Below, piece after piece: positions 42,188 through 51,213 of a stretch of DNA of 64,000 nucleotides. The notes below the pieces were generated by a model that did no database searches, had not been told where the DNA came from, and was given only the letters and a program-made list of their open reading frames with translations. The DNA is taken from NCBI GenBank assembly GCA_964619065.1, contig CAZUCC010000006.1, positions 1 to 64,000 on the forward strand, written 5' to 3'. Every line of letters begins with the position of its first letter. The stretch's first letter is position 1. The DNA comes from JANXUC01 sp964619065 (GTDB lineage: Bacteria; Acidobacteriota; Terriglobia; Terriglobales; Acidobacteriaceae). Both the position numbers and the translations under genes were made by a program.

Positions 42188-43042
42188 GTGGCCAGCGCAT
42201 TTCATCGGGTGGTTAGTGCGGCTTTTACATGTATTTTTTTCTTTGTAAGTCGTGGCCCTGCTCAGAATCATGCTGCAAAATCGCAGGAGAAGAAATGGGC
42301 TTTGGTCTGGAGCGATGAATTCAATGGTCCTAATGGATCGGTTGTGGACTCCAACAAGTGGGTTTTTGATGTGGGCGGAGACGGCTGGGGAAATCAGGAA
42401 CTTGAGTACTATACAAACCGAGCGCAAAATGCGCATGTGGAGAATGGGAATCTAGTCATCGAGGCACGAGCGGAGAAATACAAGGGGGCTGATGGCGTGA
42501 CGAAGGACTACACGTCAGCCAGAATCAAGACTCTGGGTAAATTTTCACGAACCTACGGAAAATTTGAAGCACGATTGAAGATGCCGTACGGGCAAGGCCT
42601 GTGGCCAGCTTTCTGGATGCTCGGCGACGACATCGGACACGTCGACTGGCCTGCTTGCGGCGAGATCGACATCATGGAGAATATCGGCAAGGAACCATCC
42701 GTGAATCACGGATCCATCCACGGCCCAGGCTACACCGGTGAGGTAGGGATTGAAGCGCACTATACATTGCCCGACAAGAAAAGATTCGCAGATGACTTTC
42801 ACACCTATGCAGTGGAGTGGGAGCCCGACGCAATCCGCTTCTATGTGGACAATGAACTTTACGCGACGCAGACTCGTGCAAATCTTCGTTCCGGACAGCA
42901 GTGGGTGTTTGATCATCCCTTTTTTCTGTTGCTGAACGTAGCGGTTGGAGGAGACTGGCCGGGAAGTCCCGATGCGTCCACAGTCTTTCCGCAAACTATG
43001 TTGGTGGACTATGTCCGGGTGTACGGGCGACCCGACGAGTAG
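42188..43042 (+). CDS. GH16 endo-beta-1,3-glucanase-type enzyme, secreted
   Basis: The 284-residue product starts at GTG 42188 after AAAGGAG. It has a signal sequence (cleavage near residue 25) and a single GH16 jelly roll: WSDEFNGPNGSVVDSNKW, GNQELEYYTNR, RIKTLGKFSRTYGKFEARLKMPYGQGLWPAFW and the catalytic triad in GEIDIMENIG (Glu159, Asp161, Glu164), then the usual C-terminal W-x-x-D blocks. The extra Met in EIDIME versus EIDxxE of lichenases is the laminarinase type, so endo-beta-1,3-glucan hydrolysis is the likely reaction. It is divergent from the GH30/GH3 operon, with which it shares the 42-kb promoter region. Confidence 0.9.
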   Translation: MASAFHRVVSAAFTCIFFFVSRGPAQNHAAKSQEKKWALVWSDEFNGPNGSVVDSNKWVFDVGGDGWGNQELEYYTNRAQNAHVENGNLVIEARAEKYKGADGVTKDYTSARIKTLGKFSRTYGKFEARLKMPYGQGLWPAFWMLGDDIGHVDWPACGEIDIMENIGKEPSVNHGSIHGPGYTGEVGIEAHYTLPDKKRFADDFHTYAVEWEPDAIRFYVDNELYATQTRANLRSGQQWVFDHPFFLLLNVAVGGDWPGSPDASTVFPQTMLVDYVRVYGRPDE

Positions 43043-43087
43043 ACTACTTTGTGGGGACGTGAGCGATCGTCTCAGGATGTGAGATAG

Positions 43088-45229
43088 ATGTCAGATGCGC
43101 GGTTATTCTCGAGTTGTTATGGCCGGTGGATCGTTGTGCTTTCCTACGTTGGATGTCTGATGCTGCCGCTGACTGCATGCGTAGGGGAAATGGCAGCACA
43201 GGAAGTATCCGCGCATGCATCGCTTCCTACGTTGACGAGCGCAGACCAGGTACGACGTCTGAGCCCAGACCAGGCGGGCCTAGGCTACCCCGTGCGCATT
43301 CACGGGGTCATCACGGATGATGTCCCGGCGCCAGACTTCTTCATCCAGGATTCGACAGCGGGTATTTACGTCGAGGGAAGTCACATTCCCGTGTTTCCGC
43401 ACTTGCTAGGGAATGTAGTCGAAGTCGAAGGCATTACCGGACCGGGAAAATTTGCACCCGTAATCCGCGAACGCAGTGTGCGCGTGCTGGGAAAAGGTGC
43501 CCTGCCTAAGGCACGCCTCTACACGTTCAGCGAGCTTGCGAACGGACAACTGGACAGCCAACGCGTGCAAGTGCGCGGGATTGTTCGCTCCGCTTCTATC
43601 GATCGCACTTCCTGGCACGAGGTTACGCTGGCCATGAACGTAGCCTCAGGGAATGGCCAATTCAAAGTTCGAGTTCCAATAGAAAATAGCGATCAAGACC
43701 CTGCATCCTGGATCGACAGTGAAATCCTGATCGAGGGTGTATGTGGCAGCTTGTTCAATAGCGAACGCCAGCTCATCGGAGTTTTATTTTATGTTCCGCG
43801 GCTGAGCTTTATTAAAGTCGAAACGTCAGCGAAAGAAATTCCCTTTGCGGCTTTGCTTCGTTTTTCTCCAGATCAAGGCGCAGGGCACAGGGTGCATGTC
43901 CGGGGCGTTGTGTCTTACCAGCAACTTGGAAGCGCCCTCTTTCTTCAGAGCCAAGGCAAAGGGCTGCGAGTAGAGACTCGGCAGAATACTCGTGTTGCGA
44001 TTGGTGATGAGCTTGACGTGATCGGTTTTCCTGCCGTCGGAGAATCGGCGCCTTATTTGGAAGATGCCGTGTTCCGCCGTGTCGGCCACGAGAATCCCCC
44101 CGAACCAGTCCACCTCGATCTTGCTTCTTCTTGGGAGCGGTACGATGGAGCTTTGGTGACGACCGATGCCAAGATCGTCCAACATGAGCAGCGGCCGGAT
44201 GGGCTGACCGCACTCCTGTTGCAACATCAGAACGGTACGCTATTCAATGCAACTTTATCCGCACAAGATTTCTCTCATCGCTTGATGTCGATTCCGTTGA
44301 ATAGCGAACTACGGATCAAAGGCATTTGCCTGGTCAGTAACGGAGGGCTCTGGGAGCAGCCAGAGTCGATTCGATTGCTGGCGCGCTCCGCCGACGAGGT
44401 AGTTGTGTTGAAGGCTCCGTCTTGGTGGAATCTGCGCCATACCCTTCAGCTTCTCGGAATCACGGCTGCAGCTTTGCTCGTGTTGATGCTTTGGATGGTG
44501 GTGTTGCGACGGCGTTTGCATGAGCAGATGGACGTCGTTCGCCGGAAGTTGCGGAGTGGGGCCGTACTCGAAGAACGCAATCGAATTGCCCGCGAGCTGC
44601 ACGACACGCTGGAACAGGAGCTTGCCGGTATCACCATGCAGCTCGATTTAGCAGCCGACAGCTTTCAGCAAGCTCCACGCGTCGCGCAGCAGGCGTTAAA
44701 AATTGCTCGGAGCATGACCCGGCACAGCATGAGAGAGGCGCGTCGTTCAGTGTGGGATCTACGCTGTCATCTCCTGGAAAACGGCGACCTGGTCTCCGCG
44801 CTGCGACAAGCTGTCGGGCCCTTTGTCATGGGCACTCAGGTCAAGGTTGAGATCAACGTCGAAGGGCAACTCAGGCGCTTGACCGTACCGGTGGAAATGA
44901 ATCTTTTGCGTATCGGTCAGGAAGCGGTCACCAATGCGATCAAGCATGCCCACGCGCAGCGCATCACACTGGACTTGCGGTATGATCCCGAAACCGTTTG
45001 TCTTCGAGTGAGCGACGATGGCCGTGGCTTTTCGGCAAGCGAGATTGCCTTGTCGGGAAATGGCCATTTCGGATTGCTGGATATGCGCGAGCGAGCGCAG
45101 TCTCTCGGGTGTGAGCTGCGAGTGAAGAGCGAACCCGGTGGCGGTACCTGTATCGAAGTGCATGTTGCTGCCAACGTGAAAGAGCCACTGAATGCAGACA
45201 TCCAAGCCCATACGTATTCTGGTAGTTGA
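43088..45229 (+). CDS. NarL-type sensor histidine kinase with OB-like repeats
   Basis: The 713-residue protein has an N-terminal signal or anchor (15-31) and a periplasmic sensor of about 400 residues built from four OB-fold-like units: near 52-137, 142-245, 250-333 and 338-440, each with a V-R-V/I-x-GVV or V-x-V-RGIV core. One transmembrane helix (453-473) follows, then the HisKA_3 domain with His505 (RIARELHDTLEQELAGI) and an HATPase domain (IGQEAVTNAIKHAHA, DDGRGF). The ligand is unknown; OB-like sensors of this kind are recurrent in Acidobacteriota. The regulator gene overlaps its 3-prime end, so they are translated together. Confidence 0.9.
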   Translation: MSDARLFSSCYGRWIVVLSYVGCLMLPLTACVGEMAAQEVSAHASLPTLTSADQVRRLSPDQAGLGYPVRIHGVITDDVPAPDFFIQDSTAGIYVEGSHIPVFPHLLGNVVEVEGITGPGKFAPVIRERSVRVLGKGALPKARLYTFSELANGQLDSQRVQVRGIVRSASIDRTSWHEVTLAMNVASGNGQFKVRVPIENSDQDPASWIDSEILIEGVCGSLFNSERQLIGVLFYVPRLSFIKVETSAKEIPFAALLRFSPDQGAGHRVHVRGVVSYQQLGSALFLQSQGKGLRVETRQNTRVAIGDELDVIGFPAVGESAPYLEDAVFRRVGHENPPEPVHLDLASSWERYDGALVTTDAKIVQHEQRPDGLTALLLQHQNGTLFNATLSAQDFSHRLMSIPLNSELRIKGICLVSNGGLWEQPESIRLLARSADEVVVLKAPSWWNLRHTLQLLGITAAALLVLMLWMVVLRRRLHEQMDVVRRKLRSGAVLEERNRIARELHDTLEQELAGITMQLDLAADSFQQAPRVAQQALKIARSMTRHSMREARRSVWDLRCHLLENGDLVSALRQAVGPFVMGTQVKVEINVEGQLRRLTVPVEMNLLRIGQEAVTNAIKHAHAQRITLDLRYDPETVCLRVSDDGRGFSASEIALSGNGHFGLLDMRERAQSLGCELRVKSEPGGGTCIEVHVAANVKEPLNADIQAHTYSGS

Positions 45230-45824
45230 CGACCACTTCATGGTTCGTATGGGCCTCGTTGCCTCGCTGAATGTCGAGCCGGACATGGAAGTGGTTGCCG
45301 AAGTGGGCAGCGGCGAAAGTGCAGTGGAGGTTTATCGCAAACATGCCCCGCTTCTGGTGATCATGGATGTCCGTCTACCCGGCATGAGTGGCACCGAAGC
45401 CACGGCCGCAATCCTGCGCGAGTTTCCCGAAGCGCGAGTCCTGATGTTGTCGACACATTCCGGAGAAGAAGAAATTTACCGCGCACTCCAGGCTGGAGCG
45501 CGGGGTTACGTTTTAAAAAGCGTTATGAGGGAAGAGTTGCTGCACGCCATCCGCGAAGTTCATGAGGGACGCCGGTACTTGGACCCGGTTGTGGAGCCGC
45601 TTTTGGCCCAGCGCGAAGGGCATCGCTCTTTGACCAGCCGGGAGTTGGAAGTACTACGGCTGGTGGCAAAGGGATTGGGCAACAAGGAAATTGCCGCCGC
45701 TTTGAACATTGCCGAAGTAACGGTCAAGCTGCATGTCAGCCATGTGTTCGAGAAGCTCGACGTGAAGGACCGAACTGAAGCGGCTACTGCTGCGCTGCAA
45801 CGCGGCATCATCACACTCGACTAG
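45192..45824 (+). CDS. NarL/FixJ-family response regulator
   Basis: The 210-residue protein has a receiver domain (acidic VVDDHF at 11-16, phosphoacceptor Asp59 in LVIMDVRLPGMSG, Lys in YVLKSVMR) and a LuxR-type helix-turn-helix near 140-205 (LTSRELEVLRLVAKGLGNKEIAAAL, VTVKLHVSHVFEKLDV). Its start lies 38 bases inside the kinase gene in another frame, so it is the cognate regulator. The TonB receptor gene begins 284 bp downstream, with two palindromic motifs between them, so it is a likely direct target. Confidence 0.95.
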   Translation: MQTSKPIRILVVDDHFMVRMGLVASLNVEPDMEVVAEVGSGESAVEVYRKHAPLLVIMDVRLPGMSGTEATAAILREFPEARVLMLSTHSGEEEIYRALQAGARGYVLKSVMREELLHAIREVHEGRRYLDPVVEPLLAQREGHRSLTSRELEVLRLVAKGLGNKEIAAALNIAEVTVKLHVSHVFEKLDVKDRTEAATAALQRGIITLD

Positions 45825-45876
45825 CGGCTGGATTCTCCATCGCGCCCGATCCAACTCCAGCTATGAAATCTAGTAG

Positions 45877-45896
45877 GGAATTCTGTATGGAATTCC
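45877..45896. promoter_or_regulatory. GGAATTC inverted repeat upstream of the second TonB receptor
   Basis: Seven-base arms GGAATTC (45877-45883) and GAATTCC (45890-45896) with a six-base spacer lie just after the regulator gene and 213 bp before the receptor start. It may be a regulator site or chance. Confidence 0.25.
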
Positions 45897-46062
45897 GTAT
45901 CTTGAGTGCCATTCAAAAATCGCTAGCTATACGGAAGTATTATAGGAATCTCTCTTTGTCGCATGGTAACTTTCATCGATTCACTTTCGTAAACTCCAGC
46001 GCTGTCAGGGAAATGGTTTTCAGATCACGGCTTGAATTTCAAGCGAAGCGCTGACGCCGAGT

Positions 46063-46074
46063 TTAAACGTTTAA
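46063..46074. promoter_or_regulatory. TTAAACGTTTAA palindrome, LacI-type operator-like
   Basis: The perfect 12-bp palindrome TTAAACGTTTAA with a central CG has the form of LacI/GalR-family operators and lies 35 bp before ATG 46109 of the TonB receptor. No LacI-family gene is in the window, so the regulator would be encoded elsewhere. Confidence 0.45.
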
Positions 46075-46108
46075 CGACGAAATCCGTCGAGTGAATCCAG
46101 GAGAGACT

Positions 46109-49100
46109 ATGGGCTTGCCAAGTTCTGCGCGCAGATGTCTGGCCATCACGTTGTTCATCGCCCTATCCGCAGTAGGAGCCGTCGCACAATCTGACCAGGG
46201 CTCGCTCTCTGGCAGCGTCCTGGATAGCACCGGGGCTCTAGTTCCCAACGCGGAAATCACCTTGACTGGCGCGGGCACTGGAGTTGTGCACAAGACAACA
46301 GCCAGCTCCAGCGGAACATATCATTTTCCCTATCTGCAAGTGGGAATTTACAACGTGACCGTGACTGCCACTGGCTTTAAGACGGCCGAACAGACAGGAG
46401 TTCAGATCCAAGTCAACACGACAGCAGCTCTAGACATCACGCTCCAGCCGGGCGAGGCCTCGACAACCGTAACGGTGGTGGCTGATGCTCCCGCCCTTCA
46501 GACGGAAAGCTCAGACGTCGGCACAGTTGTGGGCACAAGGCAGATAGAAGAATTGCCCTTAGCCTTGGCTGCCACCGGGCAGAGCCATTTGCGGTCGGCA
46601 GAATCGTTTGTGTTTCTAACCCCAGGAACTGCTGGTCCAGGAACCGACGACTCCAGCGGAATCTTCGAGTCGAAGTTATCGGGCGGACAGAATTTCAGCA
46701 CAGAGGTGCTTCTCGATGGCGCAAGTATTGTGCATGCTGAGCTAGGCTCCACATTTGATGAAAATGCGCCTTCGGTTGAAGCTCTGAGCGAGTTCAAGGT
46801 AACGACCTCAACCATCCCAGCTGAGTTCGGACGAACTTCGGGTGGCGTCGAGAGCTTCTCCACTAAATCTGGCGGAAATACTTTCCATGGAACAGGATTT
46901 TTCTTTTTCCGCAACGACAAGTGGAATGCGAATTCATGGCGGAACAATTTTGTTGGTGCGCCCAAGCCGAGAGATCATCAAAAGGACTACGGCGGTAGCT
47001 TAGGCGGCCCTGTCTGGATTCCCAAGCTTTACGATGGGCGCAATAAGACATTCTTTTTCTTTTCGTGGGAGCAGTATCGAAACAACCAGGGAGCTTCATC
47101 GCTGACAACTTTGCCTACGGACGCAGAGCGAACCGGTGATTTTTCCGCACTGCTTGGTCCTAGTACTGGCCTAATTAATCCATGTGACCCCTTTGACCCC
47201 GTTAAAAAGGGTCAGATCTACGATCCCTCAACAACTACAGTTGTTGGCGGTCAGAAGTGCCGCCTTCCAATTGCAGGAAATATCATCACAACTCCTTTGA
47301 GCGCGGTCGCGCAGAATGTTCTGAGCTTTCTGAAAGTTCGTCCGAACATTACGCCGGACTCGCAAGGCAGAAACTTCATCTTCAATTCCAATATTCCGAT
47401 TTTTGATACCACGACGTCGTTTAGAATCGACCACAACTTGGGCGAGAACAATAAATTCTTTTTCTCGTACAGCAGCCGCGATCAGGAACAGATCAATGGC
47501 ACTCCGTCGCTTCCTGCGCCACTGGATCCCAACTTTTTCAAGTCGCGTTTCTCTCACTATGTCCGCTTCGGATGGGACGACACGTTAAGTCCGACTCTCC
47601 TGAACCACTTCAACGTGGGTTTTAACCGCTTGAATGATCCGAGTCGTGGAGTCAGTCGCACGGGACAAGACTGGGAAAAGACGCTTGGTATCTCGGGTGC
47701 AAGTGGTGTGTATTTTCCGGTGATGCAGTTTTTTGGTAGCCCCCTCAACATTGGATATCAGTCGGTCGGTGGCGGTAATGCAGATATTGCCATTCCCAAC
47801 AGCTTACTCGTTGCCGACAGCGTTTCCTGGGCCAAGGGCCGCCACTCACTACGTTTCGGGTTTGAGTGGCGCCATTCACAGTTCTCCAGATTTAACAATG
47901 CCAACACTTCACCTACCTATACGTTCGAACCCTTCCAGACGTCCTTTACACCCAACGACAATCAGACTGGCGATCCATTCGCGAGTTTCTTGCTGGGTCT
48001 TCCCAACGAGGAAACTCTGAGCATTTCTTCCCTCATTCCCCGGTGGAACCAGAATTATTACGCCGCATATGTACAGGACGATTTCAAGATGCGTAGAGAT
48101 CTAACGGTCAACCTCGGCCTTCGCTACGATGTCGATACGCCACGGCATGAGGCTCATGGAGCGCAGTCCGTACTCGACCTCTCCGCACAAAACTGCGGTA
48201 ACAGCGCTGTCCCAATCTCACCTTGTGTGCCTGGCGCGCTTGTTTACGGGCCAAATGCCACGGGTGCAAAGACCTATTTCAAAGATTTTGGTCCTCGAAT
48301 CGGATTCGCCTACTCCCCTGGGATATGGTCCAACAAGACGGTACTTCGGGGCGGGTTTGGCATCTTCTATACGGCGCTAAGCTATTCTGATTTTGGAGAT
48401 GCGCTTACCAGCGGGACGAAAGCAACTCCCGATTTTAAGTCTCTGGACAGCTTCACACCGGTACAGGCACTGGATCAGGGTTTTCCGAGCTTCACACCCC
48501 CATCGAATGCACAGGATCCGGCACTTCTGAATGGTGGGAACGGGGGAAATCCATTTTATGTGGGTAGCGATTATGGCCGCCCAGGCATGGTTCAGAATTG
48601 GAGTCTTGAAATTCAACACCAATTTCTTCCCGATCTAATCCTTAGCGTGGGCTACATCGGACAACATTCAACCCGCTTGCATTCGCTTCTTGTGCAGGAG
48701 AATAGCCTGAATCCCAAGTACTTCCCCTTAGGAACAAAACTGAATGATTGCATCGACCCGACTAATGTTAACTGTGCCCCAGGTCTGGCGACTCTAGCCA
48801 CTCTGGGTGTCACCGTTCCCAGTTGGTTCCTGCCCTTGTATGGGCCTGGAGTACAGGTCGGCCAGTTGCTGAGGCCGTTCCCTCAGTACAAGAGCATAGA
48901 CACCGCTTCCAATCTGGAGAATAAGGGACAGTCGACCTACAACGCGCTGCAGGCGAAATTGGAGCGACGTTTCCGCAATGGGATCAATCTCTTGGCTTCT
49001 TACACATATTCGAAGACATTGACGGATGCCGACACTTCGTTTCCGTTCTTCACGGGAGGCAACTCCGGAGTTTTCGGGGCTCAGAACCCTAACAACTTGA

Positions 49101-49786
49101 AGGCTGAAAAGAGTGTGAGTTTTCAGGATATTGGACATGCATTCGTATTGAGCTACCTCTATGAGCTTCCTGTAGGCCCTGGCAAGAAGTACCTCAATCA
49201 CGGTGTTGCGAGCAAAGTGTTGGGAGGGTGGGAAATCAGTGCTGTGCATCGATACCAAAGCGGGACTCCTGTGTTTTTCAACGAATTCGCTAATTCTGCC
49301 CCCTTTACTGAAAACAATTTCCGCTTTAGTCAAATCCCTGGGGTACCTCTGCTGAGCCCCAATGCGTCGCACTTCAATCCTTTTGGCACCGACAGTGGCT
49401 GCACAGAGAATCCTGACGGTACATTTCATTCAAATAGCGGCAATAATTATTTCAACTGCGCTGCGTTCCTTGATCCGAATGCGGCAAGTCTAGTTGCCGC
49501 GCGTGGATACGTTTTTGGGAATCTGCCTCAAACTGTGAGCGGTTTGCGGAATCCGGGTTACGTCAATGAGGATTTTTCGATTATCAAGAGTACTAAGCTC
49601 TTTGAGACGCACACTTTGACCTTCAAGGTGGATATTCCCAACGCGTTTAACCGTCACGTATTTGGTCGACGAGACGGCATTCTGACGGACAGTACGTTCG
49701 GTGTTCCTGGCAATGCGAACTTTGCAAGCCGTTCAGTGTTGAATTCAGCGAGGAATATTCAGTTGAATTTGCGTTACCAGTTCTGA
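46109..49786 (+). CDS. Oar-like TonB-dependent outer-membrane receptor
   Basis: ATG 46109 follows AGGAGA; the frame is open to GTG 46091 but the signal peptide begins at 46109. The 1225-residue product has a signal (cleavage near VAQS), a carboxypeptidase-regulatory-like domain (about 28-115: GSVLDSTGALVPNAEI, SGTYHFPYLQVGIYNV), a plug domain (about 130-260: GGVESFSTKSGGNTFHG) and a barrel ending in Phe (NIQLNLRYQF). It probably imports large substrates across the outer membrane with TonB. A strong terminator follows its stop. The kinase/regulator pair upstream may control it; the TPR and CRTAC1 genes downstream are probable partners. Confidence 0.9.
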   Translation: MGLPSSARRCLAITLFIALSAVGAVAQSDQGSLSGSVLDSTGALVPNAEITLTGAGTGVVHKTTASSSGTYHFPYLQVGIYNVTVTATGFKTAEQTGVQIQVNTTAALDITLQPGEASTTVTVVADAPALQTESSDVGTVVGTRQIEELPLALAATGQSHLRSAESFVFLTPGTAGPGTDDSSGIFESKLSGGQNFSTEVLLDGASIVHAELGSTFDENAPSVEALSEFKVTTSTIPAEFGRTSGGVESFSTKSGGNTFHGTGFFFFRNDKWNANSWRNNFVGAPKPRDHQKDYGGSLGGPVWIPKLYDGRNKTFFFFSWEQYRNNQGASSLTTLPTDAERTGDFSALLGPSTGLINPCDPFDPVKKGQIYDPSTTTVVGGQKCRLPIAGNIITTPLSAVAQNVLSFLKVRPNITPDSQGRNFIFNSNIPIFDTTTSFRIDHNLGENNKFFFSYSSRDQEQINGTPSLPAPLDPNFFKSRFSHYVRFGWDDTLSPTLLNHFNVGFNRLNDPSRGVSRTGQDWEKTLGISGASGVYFPVMQFFGSPLNIGYQSVGGGNADIAIPNSLLVADSVSWAKGRHSLRFGFEWRHSQFSRFNNANTSPTYTFEPFQTSFTPNDNQTGDPFASFLLGLPNEETLSISSLIPRWNQNYYAAYVQDDFKMRRDLTVNLGLRYDVDTPRHEAHGAQSVLDLSAQNCGNSAVPISPCVPGALVYGPNATGAKTYFKDFGPRIGFAYSPGIWSNKTVLRGGFGIFYTALSYSDFGDALTSGTKATPDFKSLDSFTPVQALDQGFPSFTPPSNAQDPALLNGGNGGNPFYVGSDYGRPGMVQNWSLEIQHQFLPDLILSVGYIGQHSTRLHSLLVQENSLNPKYFPLGTKLNDCIDPTNVNCAPGLATLATLGVTVPSWFLPLYGPGVQVGQLLRPFPQYKSIDTASNLENKGQSTYNALQAKLERRFRNGINLLASYTYSKTLTDADTSFPFFTGGNSGVFGAQNPNNLKAEKSVSFQDIGHAFVLSYLYELPVGPGKKYLNHGVASKVLGGWEISAVHRYQSGTPVFFNEFANSAPFTENNFRFSQIPGVPLLSPNASHFNPFGTDSGCTENPDGTFHSNSGNNYFNCAAFLDPNAASLVAARGYVFGNLPQTVSGLRNPGYVNEDFSIIKSTKLFETHTLTFKVDIPNAFNRHVFGRRDGILTDSTFGVPGNANFASRSVLNSARNIQLNLRYQF

Positions 49787-49811
49787 GGAACTCGCTCTGA
49801 TAGTTTTCAAG

Positions 49812-49845
49812 CCCTCCTGTGATCTGCCCCGCAGGAGGGTTTTTT
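49812..49845 (+). terminator. Rho-independent terminator of the second TonB receptor gene
   Basis: An 8-bp perfect stem CCCTCCTG/CAGGAGGG with a 12-base loop is followed by six T (49840-49845), 25 bp after the receptor stop. Confidence 0.9.
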
Positions 49846-49920
49846 GCGAACATTCGCGTGTCACTGTAGTCAGGTATAGACTGTGATTCTGAAAATATCT
49901 GCTACAAGGCTCATGCTCCA

Positions 49921-51162
49921 ATGTTGAACTGTTCGATCCCGCAGCTGAGATTCAGCACCATACGGTCTACCACGTTTGCATCCGTATTCCTCGTATGCGT
50001 GTGTGGTACGGCATTGCAGCTTTGCGCTCAAGCCGTTCCGGAGGTGAGCGAACAGTTCCGGCAGGCATCAGAAGCCATGCGAGCAGGGAATCTGGACGAT
50101 GCTGTCGCAGGATTTTCGTCTGTCGTGAAGCAGATTCCGACCTTTGCGGAGGCCCATTTTGACCTCGGGCTCGCCTACGAAGAACTGGGCAAACACAATG
50201 AGGCCATTGTCAGCTTCGAAAAAGCGCTGGCTTTGAAGCCCAGGCTTCATGGGGCAAATCTTTTTCTCGGCGTGGCACACTACAAACTAAACCAGCTCGA
50301 CGCTGCGCTTGTGAGCATAAAGAAGGAGGGCGCAGCCTATCCCAAGGACGCTGGGGCATGGATGTGGCTGGGAGTCGTCGATTTAGCCAAGGATCGCCCA
50401 GAGGACGCCGCCGTCGCTCTAGATAAAGCTGCGACACTCGCGCCGAATGATGTCGATATTCTTTACCATCGGGGTCAGGCACATTTGCTGGTTTCGAAGA
50501 ACAGCTATGCAAGAATGTTTGCTGCCGATCCGAAATCGTGGCGAATCCACCAAGTTCTGGCGCAAGCCAATGTGGAAGCTGACCATCACACAGAAGCGAT
50601 TGCCGAGTACCAAGAGGCCATCAAACTGGCACCAACACAACCAGGGCTGCATGAGGAACTTGGCTCGGAATACCGAAACGCACGAATGCCGCAGGAAGCT
50701 ACGGCCGCTTTCGAACGCGAGTTAGTGATCGATCCTCACAATGCGCTTGCCAAGTATAAGCTGGGGGTTCTTGCCGTGGAGCGAGGGGACGGAGCCCAAG
50801 CCAAAAAGTTTATCGAGACGGCACTTCGCGAAAAGTCTGATCTCCATCATGTGGACTATATTTTGGGACGAGCAGAAATGCAGCTTGGCAACGACAGCGT
50901 TGCCATGGATTTTCTGAAGCGCGCAACTGCGAGTGAGACTGATCCTGAGTTCCTGCAGCAATCATGGTATCAATTGGGTATCGTCTACCGCAGGCTGCAT
51001 CGTATGACGGAGGCACAGCAGGCCATGGTCACATTCCAGAAGCTTAAAGATGAGGAAGCGGAGGCTTCTCAGAAAAGACTGAAGAAGTTCGAAGTCCACA
51101 AGAATGAGGATGCCGTTCAGCCGTCGACTGCGGAGCCGGAACCGAATCCAAGTCAGAACTAA
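49921..51162 (+). CDS. Secreted TPR-repeat protein
   Basis: The 413-residue protein has a signal sequence (cleavage near LCAQ, residue 39). About nine tetratricopeptide repeats follow (first: AEAHFDLGLAYEELGKHNEAIVSFEKALALKPR; later ELGSEYRNARMPQEATAAFER). One unit (around residues 185-200) looks eroded. The tail is acidic and Pro-rich (AEPEPNPSQN). It is likely periplasmic or surface-attached and mediates protein contacts. The CRTAC1 gene begins 51 bp downstream in the same direction, so the three genes 49921-54767 look like an operon, separated from the receptor by its terminator. Confidence 0.85.
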   Translation: MLNCSIPQLRFSTIRSTTFASVFLVCVCGTALQLCAQAVPEVSEQFRQASEAMRAGNLDDAVAGFSSVVKQIPTFAEAHFDLGLAYEELGKHNEAIVSFEKALALKPRLHGANLFLGVAHYKLNQLDAALVSIKKEGAAYPKDAGAWMWLGVVDLAKDRPEDAAVALDKAATLAPNDVDILYHRGQAHLLVSKNSYARMFAADPKSWRIHQVLAQANVEADHHTEAIAEYQEAIKLAPTQPGLHEELGSEYRNARMPQEATAAFERELVIDPHNALAKYKLGVLAVERGDGAQAKKFIETALREKSDLHHVDYILGRAEMQLGNDSVAMDFLKRATASETDPEFLQQSWYQLGIVYRRLHRMTEAQQAMVTFQKLKDEEAEASQKRLKKFEVHKNEDAVQPSTAEPEPNPSQN

Positions 51163-51213
51163 GCACTACGCCCCAGACCAATCTCCGAGGACTCTCTGCG
51201 AATCTCGACTCGA

